Assembly (NCBI GenBank): GCA_947447315.1
Contig: CANFJD010000028.1
Span: forward strand, 1-16,888
From: Fimbriimonadaceae bacterium
GTDB taxonomy: Bacteria > Armatimonadota > Fimbriimonadia > Fimbriimonadales > Fimbriimonadaceae
DNA length: 16,888 bases
Direction: 5' to 3'
Positions within the stretch are counted from its first letter, which is position 1. The number at the start of each line of letters is the position of its first letter. The translations under genes and the position numbers were made by a program. Of this stretch, positions 1 through 7,572 are shown one piece after another. Under the pieces are notes generated by a model. It saw only the letters and a program-made list of their open reading frames with translations. It ran no database searches and was not told where the DNA came from.

Positions 1-186
1 ATTCTGACGGGGGACGCGGCGAAAGAGTTTTGGCCGGAAAATCGCACTCCCTATTACTTAGAAACATCGTGCTCCGGTATATTTGCCGCGGGTGATTGCC
101 GGGTTGGCTCGGTAAAGCGGGTGGCCAGCAGCGTGGGGGAAGGTAGCATGGCCGTCACGTTTGTTCACCGGGTTCTCGCGCTTTAG
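1..186 (+). CDS. Thioredoxin-reductase-like FAD oxidoreductase, C-terminal fragment (partial, 5' end outside window)
   Basis: An open frame runs from the first base to a TAG at 184-186 and gives 61 residues with no start inside the window. The stretch GIFAAGDCRVGSVKRVASSV followed by GEGSMAV is the C-terminal FAD-binding signature of thioredoxin reductases and related flavoproteins: the A-G-D aspartate contacts the flavin ribityl chain, and the V-K-R-V-A-S-x-V-G-E-G-S-x-A-V helix is conserved in the family, including members fused to a cyclic-nucleotide-binding domain. The catalytic CxxC and the NAD(P)H domain lie upstream and cannot be checked, so whether it is a true thioredoxin reductase is unknown. 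The family assignment is firm. The permease gene follows after 35 nt on the same strand, so cotranscription is possible. Confidence 0.85.
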   Translation: MLTGDAAKEFWPENRTPYYLETSCSGIFAAGDCRVGSVKRVASSVGEGSMAVTFVHRVLAL

Positions 187-221
187 CGTCCGGCTTTGCC
201 ACCCTTTCTCCGCCACTTACC

Positions 222-1571
222 GTGAATCGCCGTCTTTCTCTGCCGCTCCTGATCGCCACCATTTTCTTCGCCGTAAGCGGAGGTCCGTACGGTTTGGAAC
301 CGGTGATGTCGTCGGGCATCGGGCTCGGGCTAGCGCTGATTGTGGTGACCCCGATTTTTTGGGCCGTGCCCGCCGCCATGATGACGGCCGAATTAACCGC
401 GGCAATTCCGAAGGAAGGCGGCTATTACCAGTGGGTAAAGCAGGCGATGGGGCCGTTTGCGGGCTTCCTGTGCGCCACGTGGAGCTGGATGTATTCGTGG
501 GTCGACGCCGCGATCTACCCCGTGCTATTTGCGGAATACGTGGAATCGCTATTCAAGCTCTCCGGCGTGGAGCCGCCGGGCGGGATGAACGTGTGGATGA
601 AGTGGGGCATTGGACTAGCCGCCATTCTCCCGTTCACCTATCTGAACTTGAAGGGCGCGGTGCCCGTCGGCAAAAGTGCGCGGCTGATGGCGATGGGTGT
701 GCTCCTTCCCTTTGCGATCTTGATCGCCATCGGACTACCCAAGTGGCTCCATAATCCGGCGCTTTTTGTCACGCCATTGGTGCCGAGCGGCACTTCGGTC
801 GGCCAGGGATTTTCGGCGGGATTGTTCGTGGTGATGTGGAATTACCTGGGTTGGGACAATGTGTCGACCATTGCGGAGGAGGTTGAGAATCCGAAATCGG
901 TCTTTCCTCGCGCTTTGGCTTGGTCGATGCCAGTTATTACGCTGGCGTACCTGTTGCCCGCGATGATCGGCGCGGTTTATCTTCGCGATCCATCCGCCTG
1001 GGAAGAGGGAGTTTGGACAGAGATTGGTCGGCGGGCGGCGGGTCCTTGGCTCGGATACCTGTTCGTCTTCGGTGGCATTTTGAGTTCATTGGGCATGTTC
1101 AGCGCCATGTTGCTAACGGCTTCCCGACTGCCGTTCGTCATGGCAAGGGACCGCTACCTTCCGGCAGCATTTGCCCGCATGCATCCGAAATTCAACACGC
1201 CCTACGTCGCAATCTTGGCGAGTGCGGCGGTTTATTCCATCCTGAGTTTCAGCTCGTTTCAGGATCTTGCCATCGTGGATGTGGTGCTTTACTCGGCGGC
1301 CCTAGCCTTGGAATTTGCCGCGCTGATCGTATTTCGGATCCGGGAGCCCGATCGACCGCGCCCTTACCGCATCCCCGGGGGCTATCTGGGATTGGCGATT
1401 GTGAGCATTTTGCCGATGGCGGTGGTGGTCTTTGGGATAGTCAATCAGGTTCAAGAGAGCACGGGCGAAGGAAAAGGGGCACAGGTGGTGCAGTGGTCGC
1501 TAGCCGCCTTGCTGATTGCTCCTATTGGGTACGGAATCCGCCACCTGATATCTCGCCGGGATTTGGCCTAG
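222..1571 (+). CDS. APC-superfamily permease, polyamine/amino-acid transporter type
   Basis: The 449-residue protein is almost entirely hydrophobic and fits about twelve membrane helices, the usual size for amino acid-polyamine-organocation (APC) carriers. Helix 1 has the GGPYGLEP substrate/ion-site motif (residues about 20-27). It is followed by TAELTAAIPKEGGYYQW, the WSWMYSWVDAAIYPVLF segment and WNYLGWDNVSTIAEEVENP. These blocks resemble the polyamine-uptake (PUT) and LAT-like branch more than classic bacterial permeases such as LysP, so a cationic polyamine or amino acid substrate is inferred, not shown. The start is a GTG at 222, which places helix 1 directly at the N terminus; no clear Shine-Dalgarno sequence precedes it. 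A 59-nt gap separates it from queE. Confidence 0.88.
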   Translation: MNRRLSLPLLIATIFFAVSGGPYGLEPVMSSGIGLGLALIVVTPIFWAVPAAMMTAELTAAIPKEGGYYQWVKQAMGPFAGFLCATWSWMYSWVDAAIYPVLFAEYVESLFKLSGVEPPGGMNVWMKWGIGLAAILPFTYLNLKGAVPVGKSARLMAMGVLLPFAILIAIGLPKWLHNPALFVTPLVPSGTSVGQGFSAGLFVVMWNYLGWDNVSTIAEEVENPKSVFPRALAWSMPVITLAYLLPAMIGAVYLRDPSAWEEGVWTEIGRRAAGPWLGYLFVFGGILSSLGMFSAMLLTASRLPFVMARDRYLPAAFARMHPKFNTPYVAILASAAVYSILSFSSFQDLAIVDVVLYSAALALEFAALIVFRIREPDRPRPYRIPGGYLGLAIVSILPMAVVVFGIVNQVQESTGEGKGAQVVQWSLAALLIAPIGYGIRHLISRRDLA

Positions 1572-1630
1572 AGGCCCAGATACTAGCCGGCAACCCAGCT
1601 CCGCGGATCAGGGTGCTTCACAATAGTAAT

Positions 1631-2308
1631 GTGCTGCGAATCGCCGAAATCTTTACGTCCATTCAGGGCGAGGGAATTTGGGTGGGTACGCCGAGCACAT
1701 TCGTCCGCGTGAGCGGATGTAATCTGCGTTGCGCGTGGTGCGATACCCCGTACGCCAGTTGGAATCCCGAGGGTCCGACGCTGGATTTGACCGCGATTAT
1801 CGAGCAGGTTCCGGCTAACGTTTCCCACGTGGTGATTACAGGTGGCGAGCCGATGCTGTTCGACCCGGTTAATCAGTTAGCCGTGACTCTGGCGGATCGG
1901 GGGCACGTGATTACGATTGAGACGGCGGGCACCGTATTCCGAGATCTTTCCTGCCACCTGATGTCGATCAGCCCGAAAATGAGCAACTCCACTCCAACGG
2001 AGGAGCCGTGGCGGTCTCGCCACGAGGCGACGAGGCACCGCCCCGAAGTGGTGCGCGAACTCATCCAAAGCTATCCGTACCAATTGAAATTTGTCGTGCA
2101 ATCGGAAGCCGATCTGGACGAGATTGAACGGTATTTGGAGGCCGTGGGGCCCGTGGAGCCAGGTCGCGTGCTCTTAATGGCGGAAGGTCGTGACCCAGCT
2201 ACGCTTCGCCACCGGGCCAGCGTTTTGGTTCCTTATGCCATTCGCCGAGGATGGCGACTTACTCCTCGGTGGCAGATTGATTTGTTTGGAGATACCCGCG
2301 GCACATGA
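1631..2308 (+). CDS. queE: 7-carboxy-7-deazaguanine synthase QueE (radical SAM)
   Basis: QueE converts 6-carboxy-5,6,7,8-tetrahydropterin to 7-carboxy-7-deazaguanine, the ring contraction in the queuosine/preQ0 pathway, using a 4Fe-4S cluster and S-adenosylmethionine. The N-terminal EIFTSIQGEG substrate motif, the cluster motif CNLRCAWC (Cys30, Cys34, Cys37, spacing CxxxCxxC), DTPYA, and the SAM-binding GGEPM (71-75) are all present, and the 225-residue length is typical. The open frame continues far upstream inside the permease, but that part is out-of-frame shadow. I place the start at the GTG at 1631 because it gives the family-typical N terminus (M-L-R-I-A-E-I-F); a GTG at 1613 is possible. 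The stop overlaps the next start (ATGA). No other queuosine gene is in the window. Confidence 0.93.
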   Translation: MLRIAEIFTSIQGEGIWVGTPSTFVRVSGCNLRCAWCDTPYASWNPEGPTLDLTAIIEQVPANVSHVVITGGEPMLFDPVNQLAVTLADRGHVITIETAGTVFRDLSCHLMSISPKMSNSTPTEEPWRSRHEATRHRPEVVRELIQSYPYQLKFVVQSEADLDEIERYLEAVGPVEPGRVLLMAEGRDPATLRHRASVLVPYAIRRGWRLTPRWQIDLFGDTRGT

Positions 2309-2829
2309 AAACAAAATCCCTGATTGGTTCCTCCGGCGCGTTGTCGCTGCTGATGCTCTTGACCTTAAGTGGATGTCAACAGCATCGCGAAATGATGCCG
2401 TACTTCGGCAAATGGGACGGCGGCTTCTATGTGGATATTCCCGAATCGAGCCGCGCCGGCGCCGGAGGAAAGATCCCGCTGAAGCGGTTCACGATGGAGG
2501 GCTATTTGATGCTCTACGCCACCCGAGACTCGTTCAAATTGCACCTGGAAGGCGAGCAGGTAGTGATTGATGTAGACGGGACTTGGGCCGTCACGAAAAA
2601 TTCTCGCGGGGAAGACCGGATTATCCTCCGTCCGAAAGGATTCAAGATCGACGACTTTGGGGGAGCCGACCTGCGTGACCCCAATAAGGCCTATATCCCG
2701 AGCTTGGATATCCGCGACACCTACGGGAAAGAGATGCTGTTGCGACCGTCGAAAGAGCGGCAAAAGTTAGACGGGTTGCCGCTTTCGCTCGGCAAATTGG
2801 TGGGCGTCCACCTGTGGAAACGGGTCTGA
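2305..2829 (+). CDS. Putative lipoprotein of unknown function
   Basis: This 174-residue protein begins with a lysine-bearing n-region, a hydrophobic stretch (about residues 8-22) and the lipobox LSGC, with Cys24 the likely lipidated residue, so it is predicted to be exported and membrane-anchored. The mature part is soluble and rich in charged and beta-prone segments (PYFGKWDGGFYVDIP near the start, then VVIDVDGTW and RIILRPKGFKIDD). This is the composition of a small beta-barrel or lipocalin-like domain, but I recognise no named family. Its ATG overlaps the queE stop by 4 nt, which suggests translational coupling; a GGAG lies 13 nt upstream. A functional link to queuosine synthesis is not evident. 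Confidence 0.8.
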   Translation: MKTKSLIGSSGALSLLMLLTLSGCQQHREMMPYFGKWDGGFYVDIPESSRAGAGGKIPLKRFTMEGYLMLYATRDSFKLHLEGEQVVIDVDGTWAVTKNSRGEDRIILRPKGFKIDDFGGADLRDPNKAYIPSLDIRDTYGKEMLLRPSKERQKLDGLPLSLGKLVGVHLWKRV

Positions 2830-2857
2830 GCCCAGGTGCCCCAAAGAGGGTCTGAGC
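2822..2857 (+). repeat. Direct repeat GGGTCTGAGC, two copies
   Basis: The 10-mer GGGTCTGAGC occurs at 2822-2831, spanning the TGA of the lipoprotein gene, and again at 2848-2857, a period of 26 bp. The second copy lies in the 73-nt gap before the aminotransferase gene. It may be a short local duplication or a paired binding site; nothing in the sequence decides between these. Confidence 0.5.
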
Positions 2858-2902
2858 GACCGGGAGCGCGGGGTGTCACAATTTAACCAGGCGATAACCT
2901 GA

Positions 2903-4015
2903 ATGCGCGTTCCCTTTTACGATATTAAAGCCCAGTACGACGACCTTGCTTCGTCGATGTCCGAAGCGGTGCAGAGCGTACTGAGTAGCGGCGTCTACGT
3001 TCTGGGCCCGAACCATAACCAGTTAGAGCGGGAGATCGCGGATCGGCACGGCATCACGCACGGCATTGGCGTGGCGAATGGCACCGATGCCCTGCGGATA
3101 TTGATGGACGCAGTGGGAATTGGCGAGGGCGACGAGGTGATCACCCCCGCATTTACGTTTGTGGCGAGCGTGGAGACGGTCGTGCAAACCGGGGCGACGC
3201 CGGTTTTTGTAGATATTGAGACCGAGAGTTTCGGAATTGATCCCGCCAAGATCGAGGCCGCAATAACCAGTCGGACAAAAGCGATTTTGCCGGTGCATCT
3301 TTTTGGTCAGCTTTGCCGAATCGACGAGATCAAGGCGATTGCCGACCGCCACGGGCTCCTCTTGCTGGAGGACGGAGCGCAAGCGCTGGATTCGCACTGT
3401 AACGGGAAATTTGCGGGTCAGTATGGTCTCGGATGCGGGTTTAGCTTCTACGTGACGAAGAACTTGGGGGCAGCGGGCGACGCCGGAATGATCATCACTA
3501 ATCACGATGAGGTCAACGAGCAATGTCGTTCGATGCGTATTCATGGGATGGGGCGCGAGCGCTACTACTACGATCACCTGGGCTACACCTCACGATTGGA
3601 CGAAATTCAGGCGGCGGTACTGCGGGTGAAGCTACAAAAACTGGATGCTTGGAACACGCAACGGCAGAAATTGGCCGAAATCTATCTCCGCGAACTAGCT
3701 GATCTTCCGCTGACACTACCGACCGTTCTGAATGGCAACAACCATACTTGGCACCAGTTCTCGATCCTAACTGATCGTCGGGACGACCTGCAGGCATTCT
3801 TGAAGGCTCGCGGGGCGGATAGCATGATCTACTATCCGGTCCCGATCCACTTTCATTCTCCGTATCTGAAGTACGGCAATGGAAAGGGCAGCCTGCCGGT
3901 GACCGAGCAAGTGTGCGAGCAGATCCTGAACCTTCCGATCCAACCCCATCTCTCAGAAGACCAGATACACCACGTCGCCAGAAGCGTCCAGGAATTTTTG
4001 ACGACGCAATCCTGA
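2903..4015 (+). CDS. DegT/DnrJ/EryC1/StrS-family PLP-dependent sugar aminotransferase
   Basis: These enzymes transfer an amino group, usually from glutamate, to a nucleotide-linked keto-sugar during synthesis of polysaccharides, lipopolysaccharide or glycosylated metabolites. The 370-residue length is typical. Seen in the sequence: the N-terminal VPFYDIKAQYDDL; the phosphate-binding VANGTDAL (residues 57-64); HLFGQLCRID; LLEDGAQALDS with Asp157 positioned to bind the pyridine nitrogen; and FYVTKNLGAAGDAG with Lys186 as the Schiff-base lysine. The C-terminal YYPVPIHFHSPY block also fits. The family closest in motif includes WbpE and FdtB types, but the substrate sugar cannot be read from sequence. 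It is followed 9 nt later by an acyltransferase and then a glycosyltransferase, so a role in making an N-acylated amino sugar is inferred. Confidence 0.92.
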   Translation: MRVPFYDIKAQYDDLASSMSEAVQSVLSSGVYVLGPNHNQLEREIADRHGITHGIGVANGTDALRILMDAVGIGEGDEVITPAFTFVASVETVVQTGATPVFVDIETESFGIDPAKIEAAITSRTKAILPVHLFGQLCRIDEIKAIADRHGLLLLEDGAQALDSHCNGKFAGQYGLGCGFSFYVTKNLGAAGDAGMIITNHDEVNEQCRSMRIHGMGRERYYYDHLGYTSRLDEIQAAVLRVKLQKLDAWNTQRQKLAEIYLRELADLPLTLPTVLNGNNHTWHQFSILTDRRDDLQAFLKARGADSMIYYPVPIHFHSPYLKYGNGKGSLPVTEQVCEQILNLPIQPHLSEDQIHHVARSVQEFLTTQS

Positions 4016-4024
4016 GCAGTAACG

Positions 4025-5041
4025 ATGGCCAGTTTCCGCGTTTTTCGGAATTCTGAAATTGGCCCAGAAGTACGTGCCGAGTGGCAACGGGTCTTTGAGG
4101 CCGACCCGACGGCACGGTGGTCACAGAGTCCCGATTGGGCGGAAAGTCACCAACACGTCTACGGAGGCAGCTTTGAGCTTTGGACGGAGTGGAGTCAGGG
4201 CGAGATGCAAGCCGCGGTTCCGATGCACCGATCTGGTGCCGTGTACGCAACCGATGCCTCGGATTCCGCGGCTCCCGTGCTCGCCCACCCAGATGCGGGC
4301 CGATGTTTTTTGGACCATTCCCAGTCCCGCGTTATCCGTTGGATGGCGGTGGCCGCCGATTCCCCGTGGGCTGCCGCCCTGCCGGAGTCAGCGCAACTGG
4401 ACGTGGAAATTAACCTGCAAATCGGTTTGACTGGGGACTTTGACAGCTATGTTCAATCACTTTCCAAGTCTTTGCGATACGACGTCCGACGCCGGAACCA
4501 ATTTGATATCCGAGTGTCCACGCCGTCGACCGTGAAAGAGGATCTGGATATCCTGCTCCGGCTCCACCGTGATCGATGGCGGAAACGCGGCTTGCCGGGT
4601 TTGTTTTTTGGTCGCCGGGGGAAATTCTTTCGAAGGTGGGCGTCGCAGGGAGTCACTGCGGGCAAGGTCGAATTACTGGTCGCGGAATCGGCCGGGGACC
4701 CGGTTGGGGCCGCGTGTTTTTTGGTACACGGCGGACGAACGTGCTTTTACCAGTCGGGAGTGCTGCCGGTGGTCGGCTCGCCCGGTACTGCATTAGTGGC
4801 GGAAGCGATCGCACGGGCTTACCAGAGGAACGACCGAATTTTCGATTTTTTACGCGGGGATGAACCGTATAAGCGGAGGTGGCGACCGAATGTGGAATCC
4901 TCTACCGGTCGTTATCTGTTAGTGGGAAATAATGTCACATCGTGGTCGGTACGGCGATGCCAGAGCGCCTGGTGGAAATTTGAGTCAGCGGCGTACCGGA
5001 AACTTCGGCTGCGATTTGAAGGTAAAGGATTGTATGGTTGA
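4025..5041 (+). CDS. FemAB/CelD-like GNAT-fold acyltransferase (Acetyltransf_6 type)
   Basis: The 338-residue protein matches the COG5653 group, a GNAT-fold family found with exopolysaccharide and cell-envelope genes. The supporting region runs from about residue 138 to 290: DSYVQSLSKSLRYDVRRR, then LHRDRWRKRGLPGLF, a beta-rich VELLVAESAGDPVGAACFL, FYQSGVLP, and the family-typical FDFLRGDEPYKRRWRP (residues 273-288). The N-terminal third, with SQSPDWAESH, is the usual second half-domain. It lacks membrane segments and is probably cytoplasmic. Position between a sugar aminotransferase (9 nt upstream) and a glycosyltransferase (15 nt downstream) suggests it acylates the amino group made by the first enzyme. 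The acyl donor is unknown; an aminoacyl-tRNA-dependent FemX-like role is a less likely alternative. Confidence 0.85.
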   Translation: MASFRVFRNSEIGPEVRAEWQRVFEADPTARWSQSPDWAESHQHVYGGSFELWTEWSQGEMQAAVPMHRSGAVYATDASDSAAPVLAHPDAGRCFLDHSQSRVIRWMAVAADSPWAAALPESAQLDVEINLQIGLTGDFDSYVQSLSKSLRYDVRRRNQFDIRVSTPSTVKEDLDILLRLHRDRWRKRGLPGLFFGRRGKFFRRWASQGVTAGKVELLVAESAGDPVGAACFLVHGGRTCFYQSGVLPVVGSPGTALVAEAIARAYQRNDRIFDFLRGDEPYKRRWRPNVESSTGRYLLVGNNVTSWSVRRCQSAWWKFESAAYRKLRLRFEGKGLYG

Positions 5042-5056
5042 GCGGGGGAGACACAT

Positions 5057-5698
5057 TTGAGCATAAGCGTCGTAATCCCGGCGTACAACGAGGCAACCCG
5101 AATTACCCATGTGGTGCGGGCGGTCGCCGAGTGTGATTTTATTTCCGAAATTATCGTCGTGGACGATGGAAGTGAGGATCAGACAGCGGCGATATCTGCC
5201 CGTTGTGAGCGGGCGCACGTATTGCGATTTCCTACAAATCGTGGAAAAGGCGCGGCCGTACTAGCCGGGAGCCGGTTGGCCAGTGGCGATATTTGCCTGC
5301 TTTTAGACGCGGATTTGACCGGAATTACTCCTGCCCACTTGCGAGACTTAACAACTCCCATCGAGACCGGGAAAGCGGACATGACGGTAGGAGTGCTGTC
5401 GGGCGGAGGATTTTGGAGTGACGCGGGCCAGGGAGTTTCACCCGCGCTAAGCGGTCAGCGAGCCATGCGCCGAGAGGCTTTGATCAAAATCAACGGCCTG
5501 AGTGAATGCCGAATGGGGGTGGAAGTGCTCATCAATCAGGCGATCCGGGCCGACGGTGGGCAAATTTTACGGATTTCGCTGGAAGGCGTCCACCACACCT
5601 TGAAGGAACAGAAGATGGGTTGGCGGCGGGGTTTGCGGGCGCGGGGACGCATGTACCGCGAGATCGGGCAAACCATTCTAAAGCTACGACGGACCTGA
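5057..5698 (+). CDS. Family 2 glycosyltransferase (GT-A fold)
   Basis: This 213-residue protein is a compact GT2 enzyme. It opens with SISVVIPAYNE, has IIVVDDGSEDQT (residues 32-43), NRGKGAAVLAG (61-71) and the metal/nucleotide-sugar DxD motif in LLLDADLTG (Asp84, Asp86). The SGQRAMRREAL block around the acceptor side is typical of the dolichyl- or undecaprenyl-phosphate sugar transferase subgroup. There is no membrane helix, so it would act at the inner face of the membrane. The start is a TTG at 5057 with a strong GGGGGAG Shine-Dalgarno sequence ending 6 nt before it, which decides the start. It closes the aminotransferase-acyltransferase-glycosyltransferase set. Donor and acceptor cannot be deduced. 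Confidence 0.9.
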   Translation: MSISVVIPAYNEATRITHVVRAVAECDFISEIIVVDDGSEDQTAAISARCERAHVLRFPTNRGKGAAVLAGSRLASGDICLLLDADLTGITPAHLRDLTTPIETGKADMTVGVLSGGGFWSDAGQGVSPALSGQRAMRREALIKINGLSECRMGVEVLINQAIRADGGQILRISLEGVHHTLKEQKMGWRRGLRARGRMYREIGQTILKLRRT

Positions 5699-5703
5699 AC
5701 CTG

Positions 5704-5725
5704 AGGACCTTCCGATCCCGGTCCT
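5704..5725. repeat. Inverted repeat AGGACC/GGTCCT after the glycosyltransferase gene
   Basis: A 6-bp perfect stem (5704-5709 with 5720-5725) and 10-nt loop lies 5 nt after the glycosyltransferase stop. No run of T follows on either strand, so it is at best a weak or factor-assisted terminator. Confidence 0.35.
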
Positions 5726-5788
5726 GCCTAACTTTGGGACTTTCCGAACTTTGCCATCGCGTTGGTCGTCATAGATATCGAACCATCG

Positions 5789-5827
5789 GGCCGGAGTGAC
5801 ATCCCTCCCCAATCGTTGCTTCCGGCC
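5789..5827. repeat. Inverted repeat GGCCGGA/TCCGGCC upstream of the DUF1573 gene
   Basis: Seven-base arms at 5789-5795 and 5821-5827 are separated by 25 nt. They sit in the 185-nt gap before the DUF1573 gene and could be an operator or a 5' leader hairpin. In GC-rich DNA such a pair can arise by chance. The rest of this gap shows no recognisable gene. Confidence 0.3.
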
Positions 5828-5883
5828 GGTTCACCCGCCTCCTGACCTTTCCTTCTCGCAAATATTGAGGAAACAACCTTGGT

Positions 5884-7566
5884 GTGCGGTACGTTGATAA
5901 CCGCATGATCGCGCCGATACTACTTCTCCCTCAAATACTGCTTACGGGGGTTGCGATGGAGCAGACATCGGGAACGGCTCCGACCGGACAAACCAAACCG
6001 TCGGTTCCCGTGAAGGCGACGAAAGCGCCCGAGTTTCCTGCCCTCCCCGCTGGAATCTCGAGCGAGATGTACCAGACGTTGAGTGATATCCACACCCAAC
6101 TGGCGAAGGGGCAATTCTCAGCCGCAGAGCGACTACTCCCGCTGTTGCCAGAGACCGACGTGAGCTTTGCCTGGGATGACTCCGCGGCACCCATTTTCGC
6201 GCGGGATGGATACGCAGACGCGCGGGACATGGCATTTCGGGCGTGGGAAAAATTGAGTCCACGCCCAAGTTTTTCGGAGCGAGTTACCGGCAAGACACCG
6301 GTTGGGATCCAGTTTAGATTCTCCAATTCGCTCGGCACGGATCCGATCACGAATACGCCACGGGCGGCCGCTTTTCTATTCCGCGCCGACGGAAATCCTC
6401 GCCTGGAGTGCGTAATTTCGACAAAACGCGGACCGAAAGGTAGCCCAACCACCGGGATTGAAGTGCGAAATGAGGTGGCTTACGCCGTAGCGATGTACAA
6501 CGGCTTGGCGGCCTCGCCCGTTTTCGGCACCATTTCCTCGCGTACCGACCTCAACGTAAACAATCCGACCGGTATAACAGTGGCGGAAGCCGACAACTTT
6601 CGGCGGATTCAAAGCTATTCCGACGCGCTGAGAGGGGCTGTTCTCCGTAAGCAACGGTGGGCTTTGCAACAAGCGCGCTTATTTGTTAACCCGGTCACGG
6701 GAGTCTCACGCGACACGGAAGAAAGCGAAAGAGCCCAATTTACTTTTCAGCTTACGAATACCGGAGCCGGGCCAATGTCTTACCGAACAATTGGAGACTG
6801 CGGCTGCGTTCTACCGGCTCCGCCCGGTGTGGTTGCACCGGGTCAGACCGTAGTCATTCGACCGCAGATTGATACAACCGGCTTCAAGGACCTGCTGGAC
6901 AAGCGATTACTGCTTTACACCAACGATCCTGACATGCCGCTAAAGGTGCTCCCGTTACGAGTGCGGGTCGTACCGCAATACGTGTGGAAAGACCCCAATA
7001 ACGGCACCGTGGTGATGCAGGAAGACCAGGTGGAAACCAAGATGACGGTGAACTATGCAAGCACGCGACTGCTAGATTGGAGCCGAGCGCAGATTGATGG
7101 AACCATCGGAACTGTCTCGGCTACGCCGGTTACCACCGGTAACCGCACCGAGGCGGCCGTAACGCTGAAACTGAAGGCACCTCCGCTGCCGGGGCGAACC
7201 CTGGTATCGCTGACGATTCCCGTTGTGGATGTCAATCGCAGTTTGGCCCGGTACACCTTTGCCATCCAGAAGGGGATCGCCATGTTGCCTAGTGATTTGT
7301 ATCTGGGAACCCTAGCCGGAGAACCAAAGGTCGTAGCCGTGCAACTGAGTCGTCCCGGAAAGCCGTTTAAGATCAAGCGGGTAACCAGCGATCTGCCCTG
7401 GCTGAAATACTCGGTAACGGACCTCGGGACTCATGATGAATACCGGGTGGACGTGAGTTATAACGGTGGCGCACCTTCGGGCGAAATCATGGGAACCTTG
7501 GTAATTGAGACCGATGACGCTAAGCAACCGGTCATAAAGATGGCCATTACCGGAGCGCGTATCTAA
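5884..7566 (+). CDS. Exported DUF1573-domain protein with a degenerate matrixin-like region
   Basis: The 560-residue protein starts with a signal-peptide-like segment: Arg2 and Arg7, then IAPILLLPQILLTGVA to about residue 24. A GTG at 5884 gives this charged n-region, with TGAGGAAA ending about 11 nt upstream; an ATG at 5905 is the alternative. Residues about 65-90 form a short TPR-like helical stretch. Residues about 139-250 resemble a matrixin-type metalloprotease in which the zinc motif HExxHxxGxxH appears in register as NEVAYAVAMYN (196-206), with all three histidines lost. Residues about 283-362 are a DUF1573 Ig-like domain with DCGC (Cys306, Cys308), VVAPGQTVVIRPQIDTTGF and YTNDPD. The C-terminal 200 residues look like further Ig-like strands. 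The next gene, 6 nt on, is an exported multiheme cytochrome. Function unknown; the DUF1573 call is firm and the matrixin relation is inference. Confidence 0.85.
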   Translation: MRYVDNRMIAPILLLPQILLTGVAMEQTSGTAPTGQTKPSVPVKATKAPEFPALPAGISSEMYQTLSDIHTQLAKGQFSAAERLLPLLPETDVSFAWDDSAAPIFARDGYADARDMAFRAWEKLSPRPSFSERVTGKTPVGIQFRFSNSLGTDPITNTPRAAAFLFRADGNPRLECVISTKRGPKGSPTTGIEVRNEVAYAVAMYNGLAASPVFGTISSRTDLNVNNPTGITVAEADNFRRIQSYSDALRGAVLRKQRWALQQARLFVNPVTGVSRDTEESERAQFTFQLTNTGAGPMSYRTIGDCGCVLPAPPGVVAPGQTVVIRPQIDTTGFKDLLDKRLLLYTNDPDMPLKVLPLRVRVVPQYVWKDPNNGTVVMQEDQVETKMTVNYASTRLLDWSRAQIDGTIGTVSATPVTTGNRTEAAVTLKLKAPPLPGRTLVSLTIPVVDVNRSLARYTFAIQKGIAMLPSDLYLGTLAGEPKVVAVQLSRPGKPFKIKRVTSDLPWLKYSVTDLGTHDEYRVDVSYNGGAPSGEIMGTLVIETDDAKQPVIKMAITGARI

Positions 7567-7572
7567 AGGCAG

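Noticed and set aside
920..1630. Long N-terminal extension in the queE frame
   Set aside because: It lies out of frame inside the permease gene, has Arg/Ser/Gly-rich shadow composition and no family resemblance; QueE homologues start near the GTG at 1631.
3513..4250. 245-codon - strand ORF over the aminotransferase/acyltransferase junction
   Set aside because: Antisense shadow with Arg/Ser/Pro-rich composition and no recognisable motif, crossing two well supported genes.
4059..4863. Several + strand ORFs in alternative frames within the acyltransferase gene
   Set aside because: Arg/Gly/Trp-rich translations with no domain, typical of shifted reading in GC-rich genes.
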